A stretch of 5,484 nucleotides of DNA, from the NCBI GenBank assembly GCA_030601645.1, contig JAUWBQ010000127.1, forward strand, positions 1-5,484, given 5' to 3'. The notes beneath the pieces were generated by a model. The model searched no databases. It saw nothing but the letters and a program-made list of their open reading frames with translations, and was not told where the DNA came from. The translations under genes and the position numbers were made by a program. Below are positions 1-4,549 of this stretch, piece after piece. Origin of the DNA: Candidatus Bathyarchaeota archaeon. Its GTDB lineage: Archaea > Thermoproteota > Bathyarchaeia > TCS64. Every line of letters starts with the position of its first letter. Within the stretch, counting starts at the first letter, position 1.

Positions 1-6
1 GCAGCC

Positions 7-420
7 TTGAAGGTCAAGCCGAAGATCGGCGTGGTCTCCTGCAGCGGGGAGTGCTGCAGCCTGGGGACGGTGAGCAGGGTCGCCACGAGGATGGTCCTCG
101 AGGACCTGGCGTTCGGGGAGACGGTGACCATCTGCCTCCCCCTGTTCCTCGCCGGGGACTCCGGGGAGAGGATGTTCGCAGAGAAATTCCCGACCGTCGC
201 CGTCGACGGCTGCCACAAGCTCTGTGCCAAGAAGGCGATAGAGAAGTACAGCGGGGAGACGGCGGCCTCGGTGGACGTCGAGAAGCTCCTGGACTCCTGG
301 GGAGAGAAGCCCCCCGCCTCGAGAAGGGAGCTCAACATCAACGATCAAGCCCAGTCGTACAGGGTGGCCCGAGAGATCGCTCGAGAGATCGAGGCGGTCA
401 AGGAGGCCCTGGATGGCTGA
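7..420 (+). CDS. DGC-domain cysteine-rich putative zinc-binding protein
   Basis: This small protein (137 aa from the TTG at 7) matches the DGC-domain family, uncharacterised proteins named for a central Asp-Gly-Cys and thought to bind zinc through conserved cysteines. Visible cysteines are C12 and C16-C17 in an N-terminal SCSGECC motif, C43 in TICLP, and C69 and C73 in DGCHKLC (67-73). The layout C-x3-C, single C, C-x3-C follows the family pattern. There is no signal peptide or membrane segment, so it is probably cytoplasmic. The C-terminal 30 residues are helical and charged. The start is uncertain: the reading frame is open to base 1, so an upstream start outside the window is possible, though TTG places the first motif at a normal distance from the N-terminus. 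Its last 8 bases overlap the OsmC-like gene, and its 3' end supplies that gene's ribosome site. Zinc binding is inferred from the family; the biological role is unknown. Confidence 0.85.
   Translation: MKVKPKIGVVSCSGECCSLGTVSRVATRMVLEDLAFGETVTICLPLFLAGDSGERMFAEKFPTVAVDGCHKLCAKKAIEKYSGETAASVDVEKLLDSWGEKPPASRRELNINDQAQSYRVAREIAREIEAVKEALDG
401..406 (+). promoter_or_regulatory. Ribosome binding site of the OsmC-like gene
   Basis: AGGAGG lies inside the 3' end of the DGC gene, six bases before the ATG at 413. It fixes that start and supports coupled translation of the two overlapping genes. Confidence 0.75.
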
Positions 421-838
421 GTACTCTACGAAAGCCGTATGGGTCGGTGGCCACAGGGGGGAGCTCCGCTGCAGCAATGGGGCCATTCTCCCCTTCTCGG
501 CTCCGGTGGACCTCCACGGGGAGGCGGACGTCCTCACCCCCGAGGACGCCTTCGTCGGGTCCTTGAACTCGTGCTTCATGCTGATGTTCATCTGGGCTGT
601 CGAGCGGCTGAAGATCGAGCTTGTCTCATACGATTGTGAGGCGGTCGGCCAGGTCCGGGAGTTTCTGGACAAGACCTCGACTTTCAGTAAAGTCATATTG
701 CGTCCGAGGATCGAGGTCAGAGGATGCAGCGAGAGGGACATCCAGAGGGCTCTCAGGCTCGCTGAAAAGTACAGCCTCGTATGGCAGTCCATCAAGGCCG
801 AGGTTGAATTATCTCCAGAGATCACCATACAAGGGTAG
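413..838 (+). CDS. OsmC/Ohr family protein lacking the second cysteine
   Basis: The 141-residue product has the length and layout of the OsmC/Ohr superfamily, whose classical members reduce organic hydroperoxides with a pair of cysteines. The signature TPEDAFVGSLNSC (42-54) ends in the expected first (peroxidatic) cysteine, C54, at the start of the long central helix. The C-terminal AEKYSLVWQSIKAEVEL segment (117-133) matches the family's second-cysteine region, but the expected cysteine is S121. C20, C75 and C105 are elsewhere and not obvious substitutes. A typical two-cysteine peroxidase cycle is therefore doubtful: it may use an external thiol, act as a one-cysteine enzyme, or have another thiol-related role. 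No export signal is seen, so it should be cytoplasmic. The ATG overlaps the DGC gene by 8 bases and has a strong AGGAGG site, so the two are almost certainly one operon. The fold assignment is firm; the substrate is unknown. Confidence 0.9.
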   Translation: MAEYSTKAVWVGGHRGELRCSNGAILPFSAPVDLHGEADVLTPEDAFVGSLNSCFMLMFIWAVERLKIELVSYDCEAVGQVREFLDKTSTFSKVILRPRIEVRGCSERDIQRALRLAEKYSLVWQSIKAEVELSPEITIQG

Positions 839-878
839 CGAAGCTAGTCTACGATCTCGTTCCGCTCGCACGCGAAGC

Positions 879-885
879 ACTTAAG
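879..885 (+). promoter_or_regulatory. Candidate TATA box of the kinase-like gene
   Basis: The stretch CACTTAAG, at the start of an AT-richer patch after the OsmC gene, resembles an archaeal TATA box. A start of transcription about 25 bases downstream (near 908) would leave a leader of some 20 bases before the ATG at 931. It is inferred from position and composition only. Confidence 0.4.
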
Positions 886-930
886 GGGGCAATCAATCAA
901 TCTTTTCGTAAGCTTGTGCGAGGGAAGGCC

Positions 931-1551
931 ATGACTGGAATGATAGTCGCTTTCGAGGGGCTCCCGGGGTGCGGCAAGTCCTCGGTCGCCCGAAAGGTGG
1001 CAAAGGAGATTCAGGACTGTGTGATCATGCCTGAGGTGAGCGAGCTGGCGGCCTCGAGGGGCTTCGAGGTGGCGGACAGGGCCTCCATCGGGACGGAGAC
1101 CTGGTTCCTCACCCAGTACTACACCAGGGGCACCGAGGCCAAGAGGCTGCGGGAAGAGGGGAAGCTGGTCATCATGGACAGGAACTACGCGAGCAGCCTG
1201 GCCTTCGGATTCGCGAACTTCGTGGCCAGCAACAACCCCAGCTTCTTCATGCACTTCCCCAGCTACATAGTGAACAAGGCCGTCGGCACCCTGGTGAAGC
1301 CTGACGCCTATTTCTTCTTCAAGATCCCCGTCTCCGAGTCGGTGAGGCGGATGGACTCCAGGGAGGAGATGAGGGAGGAGCTGAGGACGGGCAGCGTCCA
1401 GGTTCTCCGGGACTGCGAGAGGTTCTACAAGGCGTTCTTCTCGATACTGGAACCCGAGGTACAGCTCCACGAGGTGAACGCCACGCGGTCCAAGGAAGCC
1501 GTGCTCGAGGAGGTCCTGGGAATCCTCAGAGAGCTAAAAGCAAAGAAGTAA
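931..1551 (+). CDS. P-loop nucleoside/nucleotide kinase-like protein
   Basis: The product (206 aa from ATG 931) is a P-loop NTPase of the thymidylate kinase/deoxynucleoside kinase type. A Walker A motif GLPGCGKS occupies residues 10-17, just after a hydrophobic first strand. A DRNYASS motif (from D83) resembles the DR-x-x-x-S segment of this group. A KPDAYFFFKIPV strand (from about 123) precedes an arginine-rich lid-like helix (SVRRMDSREEMREEL) and a conserved-looking RFYKAFF segment, as in dTMP/deoxynucleoside kinases. It probably transfers phosphate from ATP to a nucleoside, nucleotide or similar small substrate in the cytoplasm, but specificity cannot be read from sequence. ATG 931 is preferred because GAGG at 920-923 lies seven bases upstream; an in-frame GTG at 916 would add five residues, and ATG 940 is also possible. 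It sits alone between its own promoter and a long gap, so neighbours give no hint of role. Confidence 0.8.
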   Translation: MTGMIVAFEGLPGCGKSSVARKVAKEIQDCVIMPEVSELAASRGFEVADRASIGTETWFLTQYYTRGTEAKRLREEGKLVIMDRNYASSLAFGFANFVASNNPSFFMHFPSYIVNKAVGTLVKPDAYFFFKIPVSESVRRMDSREEMREELRTGSVQVLRDCERFYKAFFSILEPEVQLHEVNATRSKEAVLEEVLGILRELKAKK

Positions 1552-1719
1552 CAACTTGTACAGTTTCCAATGTAAAAGGCGGATACTATCAACCTTTTAG
1601 CATTCTCCCTCGGCTTACTTTGTCCATGTAACCTGCTTATACAATCAATTCGTTGTTCTCTCAGGGGCAGTCGGGTGACATTATTCTGGGATGTCGAATT
1701 TATTGGCCGTCGGAGGGAG
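1552..1719. other. Non-coding gap after the kinase-like gene
   Basis: With the promoter and leader that follow it, this makes 325 bases without a supportable gene. The stretch is markedly more AT-rich than the genes. Reading frames in it are very short. Besides the weak hairpin at 1573-1599 it holds TATA-like strings at 1636-1643 (CTTATACA) and about 1696-1703, either of which could drive an unannotated short RNA, but nothing else supports one. Confidence 0.5.
1573..1599 (+). terminator. Weak candidate terminator hairpin after the kinase-like gene
   Basis: TAAAAGG (1573-1579) and CCTTTTA (1593-1599) are exact inverted repeats separated by 13 bases, starting 21 bases after the kinase stop codon. 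The stem is AT-rich and the right arm carries four T residues. Archaeal termination mainly needs T tracts, so this is only a possible end of the kinase transcript. Confidence 0.3.
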
Positions 1720-1768
1720 ATCTACTTAGGTAGGATACTGTCTTCCCATAACTCTTCTTGAAGTAGAT
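1720..1768. repeat. 8-bp inverted repeat abutting the array promoter
   Basis: ATCTACTT (1720-1727) and AAGTAGAT (1761-1768) are exact reverse complements 33 bases apart. The right arm touches the TATA box of the four-gene array, in the TFB-recognition (BRE) position. It could be a regulator site, but an 8-bp match of this kind can also arise by chance. Confidence 0.35.
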
Positions 1769-1775
1769 TTATAAG
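1768..1775 (+). promoter_or_regulatory. TATA box of the four-gene TIGR04076-like array
   Basis: TTTATAAG is a near-ideal archaeal TATA box and the best promoter candidate in the window. Transcription would be expected to start near 1798, giving a leader of about 80 bases before the ATG at 1877. That is much longer than the leaders inferred for the other genes here, leaving room for regulation in the RNA. Confidence 0.65.
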
Positions 1776-1778
1776 AAA

Positions 1779-1789
1779 CTCACAGTGAG
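1779..1789. promoter_or_regulatory. Palindrome between TATA box and predicted transcription start
   Basis: CTCAC-A-GTGAG is a perfect 5+1+5 palindrome starting four bases after the TATA box. This is a common place for archaeal repressors that block polymerase recruitment. CTCAC recurs once more at 1815-1819. The operator role is inferred; no regulator gene is present in the window. Confidence 0.35.
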
Positions 1790-1863
1790 ACCCACAAAGA
1801 CAGACTGAGAAATACTCACGGCAATTCTATGGGCATTTTCGCTGGCTCTGTCTGAAGTATAAT

Positions 1864-1868
1864 GGAGG
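1864..1868 (+). promoter_or_regulatory. Ribosome binding site of array copy 1
   Basis: GGAGG lies eight bases before the ATG at 1877 and fixes the start of the first array gene. Confidence 0.75.
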
Positions 1869-1876
1869 ATTGAGAG

Positions 1877-2176
1877 ATGAAGATAACGGTTGTGAAGGGC
1901 TTCACAGCCGAGGAGGTGTTCGACGGAGAGGTCCCTGATCACTTCCCCGAGACGTTCAAGAGCCCGTGCCCGATGCACCCCGAGGGGCAGGAGTTCGTCA
2001 TGGAGAACCTGAACTGCCCCGAAGGGTTCTGCAGCTGGGCCTACGCCGACATCCAGAAGGACCTGGCGGACATGTGGCTAGGCGGCCCGACCTGGAAGGG
2101 GCGGAACCCGAACTACCTCAGCTGCACGGACGGCATGAGGCCCGTGGTCTTCAAGGCGGAGCTGCTGGAGGAGTGA
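1877..2176 (+). CDS. TIGR04076-like small cysteine-motif protein, array copy 1
   Basis: This 99-residue protein resembles TIGR04076, a family of small uncharacterised proteins with conserved cysteines and a terminal CTDG-x-[RK]-P-V-[VI]-F block. It has an N-terminal KITVVK strand, an acidic EEVFDGEVPDH segment (12-22), C31-x2-H34, GQEF (37-40), CPEGFCSWAYADI with C47 and C52, and C83-TDG followed by RPVVFK. The invariant C31, H34, C52 and C83 could form a metal-binding or redox site; this is inference, and no biochemical function is known to me. No signal peptide or transmembrane segment is present, so it should be cytoplasmic. It is the first of four paralogues and the only one with a strong promoter directly upstream. 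Its ATG has a GGAGG site, and its stop overlaps the possible GTG start of copy 2. Unlike the others it lacks the three or four residues before the first strand and ends in AELLEE instead of LERIE. Confidence 0.85.
   Translation: MKITVVKGFTAEEVFDGEVPDHFPETFKSPCPMHPEGQEFVMENLNCPEGFCSWAYADIQKDLADMWLGGPTWKGRNPNYLSCTDGMRPVVFKAELLEE
2167..2171 (+). promoter_or_regulatory. Ribosome binding site that decides the start of array copy 2
   Basis: GGAGG ends only one base before the in-frame GTG at 2173 but seven bases before the ATA at 2179, the spacing seen for other genes here. It therefore points to 2179 rather than 2173 as the initiation codon, unless translation simply re-initiates at the GTGA overlap. 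Confidence 0.5.
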
Positions 2177-2490
2177 AGATAACGAAAGTAAAGATCACCG
2201 TCATCAAGGCTTTCTCGAACGATGACGTCTTCGGAGGCGATTTGCCTCCCAACTGGAAGGTTGCAGTGAGCGTGTGCGAGGACCACCAGCCCGGCCAGGC
2301 GTTCTTCTTTGACGGGATCAACTACCCCAATGGGCTCTGCCCCTGGGCCTTCGCGGACATCTTCAGGGACATATTGCACCTGTGGAAGGGCGGCGACTTC
2401 CCGTGGGTGGGGAAGCCGGGGGTCATGTACTCTTCATGCACCGACGGGAAGAAGCCCGTGGTCTTCAAGCTGGAGAGGATCGAAGACTAG
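2173..2490 (+). CDS. TIGR04076-like small cysteine-motif protein, array copy 2 (unusual start)
   Basis: Copy 2 is 105 residues from GTG 2173, whose GTGA overlaps the stop of copy 1. It carries the same plan: KITVIK strand, acidic DDVFGGDLPPN segment, C35-x2-H38, GQAF, YPNGLCPWAFADI with C56, GGDFPWVG, and C89-TDG followed by KPVVFKLERIED. The first cysteine of the CPEG pair in copies 1 and 4 is tyrosine here, so that position is not essential. It is closest to copy 4 in the C-terminal half (GGDF-x-W-[VI]-GK-x-G-V and YSSCTDG). The start is unclear: ATA at 2179 aligns with the ATG of copies 3 and 4 and has the properly spaced GGAGG, giving a 103-residue protein. The reading frame also stays open far upstream inside copy 1, but that part is a shadow of copy 1. 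The role is presumably shared with its siblings and is unknown. Confidence 0.82.
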   Translation: MKITKVKITVIKAFSNDDVFGGDLPPNWKVAVSVCEDHQPGQAFFFDGINYPNGLCPWAFADIFRDILHLWKGGDFPWVGKPGVMYSSCTDGKKPVVFKLERIED

Positions 2491-2504
2491 CGAGGTATCT
2501 AAAG

Positions 2505-2831
2505 ATGTCAAAGATTAAGATAACGGTGGTCAAGGGTCTGACAAGGGGGGAGATCTTCGGGGACGACATCCCGGAACACCTGCCTGACACGGATCCGGAC
2601 AGGAGGTGCCGCTACCACATAACGGGTCAGGAGTACATCTCCATCGACCACGGCTACCCCGAGCCGATCAACAACGACCGGAGGTTCTGCCACTGGGCCT
2701 TCCCCGACATCCAGAAACAACTAGTCTTCTTCGACTTCGGAAACAAATACTACAAGATCGGGGAACCCCATTACGCCGCATGCACCGACGGCACAGCGAC
2801 AGTCATCTTCAAGCTTGAGAGGACAGAGTAG
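2505..2831 (+). CDS. TIGR04076-like small cysteine-motif protein, divergent array copy 3
   Basis: Copy 3 (108 residues) begins at ATG 2505, 14 bases after copy 2, with GAGGT at 2492-2496 as its ribosome site. It keeps the KITVVK strand, the acidic GEIFGDDIPEH segment, C35-x2-H38, GQEY, an FCHWAFPDI motif with C62, and AACTDG with C93. It is the most diverged copy. The turn before the second cysteine is expanded (YPEPINNDRRFC), the glycine-rich GGDF segment becomes FDFGNKYYKIG, and the CTDG block continues TATVIFK instead of [RK]PVVFK. The charged PDTDPDRR stretch before C35 is also unique. Retention of every proposed ligand despite drift elsewhere argues for function rather than decay. An in-frame ATG at 2382 would add 41 residues overlapping copy 2 and is not credible. 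The function is unknown. Confidence 0.83.
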   Translation: MSKIKITVVKGLTRGEIFGDDIPEHLPDTDPDRRCRYHITGQEYISIDHGYPEPINNDRRFCHWAFPDIQKQLVFFDFGNKYYKIGEPHYAACTDGTATVIFKLERTE

Positions 2832-2840
2832 GCGCATGCC

Positions 2841-3149
2841 ATGACGAAGCTCAAAGTAACAGTTGTGAAGTGCTTCACGCAGGAAGAGATCTTCGGAGAC
2901 GAAGTCCCAGACCATCTCGATGGTAGGGTCTCCTCTTGCCAGAAGCACCACCCCGGTCAGCAGTTCATCATGGAGAGCTTGGTCTGCCCCGAGGGGCTGT
3001 GCACCTGGGCCTACGCAGACATGCGCAGGGAGATAAACCACCTGCTGAGAGGCGGCGACTTCGGCTGGATCGGCAAGAAGGGAGTGGCCTACTCTTCGTG
3101 TACCGATGGCTTGAGGAACGTGGTCTTCAAGATAGAGCGAATAGAGTAG
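2841..3149 (+). CDS. TIGR04076-like small cysteine-motif protein, array copy 4
   Basis: Copy 4 (102 residues) starts at ATG 2841, nine bases after copy 3; no good ribosome site is visible, so it may rely on coupling to translation of copy 3. Features in order are a KVTVVK strand, the acidic EEIFGDEVPDH segment, C33-x2-H36 (followed by H37), GQQF, CPEGLCTWAYADM with C49 and C54, GGDFGWIG, and C87-TDG with NVVFKIERIE. It shares the double-cysteine CPEG-x-C form with copy 1 and the C-terminal half with copy 2, and has an extra C11 found in no sibling. It closes the array: a hairpin and T tract follow within 80 bases. As with the others, cytoplasmic location and a metal or redox site are inferred, and no function is known. 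Confidence 0.85.
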   Translation: MTKLKVTVVKCFTQEEIFGDEVPDHLDGRVSSCQKHHPGQQFIMESLVCPEGLCTWAYADMRREINHLLRGGDFGWIGKKGVAYSSCTDGLRNVVFKIERIE

Positions 3150-3185
3150 ATCCCACGTATGCCTGACGCATGAGAGCTAGATATC

Positions 3186-3229
3186 CTAGGTGAACGGCAG
3201 GAAACCAGGTTCACGTCAGCTAGTTTTTT
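3186..3229 (+). terminator. Hairpin plus T tract ending the array operon
   Basis: GTGAAC (3190-3195) and GTTCAC (3209-3214) form an exact stem with a 13-base loop. CTAG at 3186-3189 and 3220-3223 can extend it across a five-base bulge, and six T residues follow at once (3224-3229). This is a plausible terminator for the four-gene transcript. The same T-rich stretch probably serves as promoter element of the next gene. Confidence 0.45.
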
Positions 3230-3237
3230 ATTATTTT
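3224..3237 (+). promoter_or_regulatory. Candidate TATA-like element of the C45-family gene
   Basis: TTTTTTATTATTTT lies 12-25 bases before the ATG at 3249 and 45-58 before the ATG at 3282. A transcription start about 25 bases downstream of its centre falls near 3250-3255. That fits either a leaderless message from 3249 or a 30-base leader to 3282. Confidence 0.4.
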
Positions 3238-3248
3238 CAGCATAAAGG

Positions 3249-4418
3249 ATGATCAGATTGTCACTCAAGCAAAGGATAGAGATGGAGACCTTCTCGGGTA
3301 GCCACTACGAGATCGGGGTCCAACAAGGGGAGGCCGTCCACGGCTTGATAAGCCAGTTGATGCAGGTGCTGCCGAACCTGGATGCCTTCAGACGCATGAA
3401 GCCCATGCTGCTACCGACCTACCTCTTCCTCTCGTTCGCCAAGCGCCGGGCCGCGGATCTACTGGAGGAGGACATCTTCCAGATCTACCCGAACCAAGCG
3501 GAACGCTTGAGGGGGATATCGGAAGGCTGCGGGATGGACCTCCCGATGCTCATGCTCCTGCAGTCGATGGAGATGCTGATCGGGAAGATCACGGAGGCCC
3601 ATTACCGCCTAGATGCTTGCACGAGCATCGGATTCGAGCCCGAGAGGACGGCGACGGGGGAGCCGATCGTCGCCAAGAACTTCGACTATCTGAACGAGCT
3701 GGCGCCCTTCCATCTATCGTGTAGGACGAGGCCATCAGGCCGCTTCGGAACCATGGGCTGCACGATGGCCCCGCTGCCCGGCATGCTCGACGGGATGAAC
3801 GAGCACGGCCTGACGGCGACCTACAACCTCGGCTACACCACGGACGAGCCGGAGGTCCACGCGCCCCTCTCCATGGCCCTCCAGGAGATGCTGGAGACCT
3901 GCAGGACCACCGGAGAGGCTGTAGCGTTCATAACCAAGGCGAAGCAGGGGGGACACGACGCCCTGCTCACGATCGCAGACGCCGAAGGAGACATCAGAGC
4001 CGTGGAGCTCACGCCGAAGCGCTCATCGACGCGGGGACCTTCCGGAGGACTCATCGTCAACACGAACCACTACCACACGGAGGAGCTGCGGCGGCACGAG
4101 ATCCCGCGAAGCGCGATCTGGGACGGAGACGTCCACGAGTTGCTGGTTGGCCGGAGGATCTTCGAGTCCACCGAGCGCAGGCTGATGCGGGCGGAGGAGC
4201 TCCTGGAGGACATTGGGAGGATAGACGAGGAGGGGGTCAAGGGGATCCTGAGGGACCACGGCGTGGACGATGAGCCGTCGGACACCACCATATGCAAGCA
4301 CGGGGAGATCAGCAGCTCCCTCCGCTCGATGATCTTCTACCCGAGGCAGAAGAAGATGAAGCTGCTGTACGGATACCCGTGTCAGAACGAGTACCAAGAA
4401 TTCTCTTTCCATTCATAG
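3249..4418 (+). CDS. C45-family (acyl-CoA:6-APA acyltransferase-like) Ntn hydrolase
   Basis: The 389-residue product belongs to the C45 peptidase/penicillin acyltransferase-like group of N-terminal-nucleophile enzymes, which cut or exchange amide bonds after self-cleavage exposes a catalytic cysteine. Family marks are SGSHYEIGVQQGE near the N-terminus (16-28), LRGISEGCGMD (87-97), the nucleophile region DACTSIG with C124, AKNFDY (142-147), GMLDGMNEHGLTATYN (178-193), a VNTNHY motif (270-275) and a closing SSLRSMIFYPRQKKM strand. Cleavage between A123 and C124 would give chains of about 123 and 266 residues. No signal peptide is seen, so it is probably cytoplasmic. The natural substrate is unknown; many prokaryotic members are amide or acyl-amino-acid hydrolases. 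The start is uncertain: M12 at 3282 has AAGGA five bases upstream and begins nearer the conserved region. It is separated from the array by a terminator-like hairpin, so co-transcription is doubtful. Confidence 0.85.
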   Translation: MIRLSLKQRIEMETFSGSHYEIGVQQGEAVHGLISQLMQVLPNLDAFRRMKPMLLPTYLFLSFAKRRAADLLEEDIFQIYPNQAERLRGISEGCGMDLPMLMLLQSMEMLIGKITEAHYRLDACTSIGFEPERTATGEPIVAKNFDYLNELAPFHLSCRTRPSGRFGTMGCTMAPLPGMLDGMNEHGLTATYNLGYTTDEPEVHAPLSMALQEMLETCRTTGEAVAFITKAKQGGHDALLTIADAEGDIRAVELTPKRSSTRGPSGGLIVNTNHYHTEELRRHEIPRSAIWDGDVHELLVGRRIFESTERRLMRAEELLEDIGRIDEEGVKGILRDHGVDDEPSDTTICKHGEISSSLRSMIFYPRQKKMKLLYGYPCQNEYQEFSFHS

Positions 4419-4512
4419 TGCCGATAGATCACAACCCGGGCTGAACGGTTACCCGCCCAGGCAATATGACGGGTCTTCCCCTCGCCTTGATTTGTCGAAG
4501 TTGGAGTCCAAC

Positions 4513-4519
4513 TTTTTAA
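4513..4519 (+). promoter_or_regulatory. TATA box of the luciferase-like oxidoreductase gene
   Basis: TTTTTAA, centred 34 bases before the ATG at 4550, predicts a transcript starting about 7-10 bases before that ATG. No ribosome site lies in between (GTGTAAACC), so the message is nearly leaderless. Confidence 0.5.
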
Positions 4520-4549
4520 CTGCCATGCACTATTAGAGGCGTGTAAACC

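Noticed and set aside
51..566. Alternative + strand frame across the DGC and OsmC genes
   Set aside because: It is low-complexity Arg/Gly/Pro translation typical of a shifted frame and conflicts with two recognised families.
844..1470. Long minus-strand open frame (208 codons) across the kinase-like gene
   Set aside because: It mirrors the kinase codons in GC-rich DNA, its translation has no recognisable motif, and the opposite strand has a clear Walker A protein.
1966..2172. Upstream extension of array copy 2 into copy 1 as a longer fused protein
   Set aside because: The added residues are arginine/proline-rich shadow translation of copy 1, and siblings start at the KITV strand.
1877..3149. 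The four similar units as a DNA repeat or CRISPR-like array
   Set aside because: The similarity is at protein level with unit lengths of about 300-330 bases; there are no short identical repeats with spacers.
4023..4412. Minus-strand frame within the C45-family gene
   Set aside because: It has no motif and no ribosome site, and it overlaps conserved family motifs on the + strand.
4451..4474. ACCCG/CGGGT inverted repeat in the gap before the oxidoreductase gene
   Set aside because: Five base pairs with a 14-base loop in GC-rich DNA is expected by chance, and no T tract follows.
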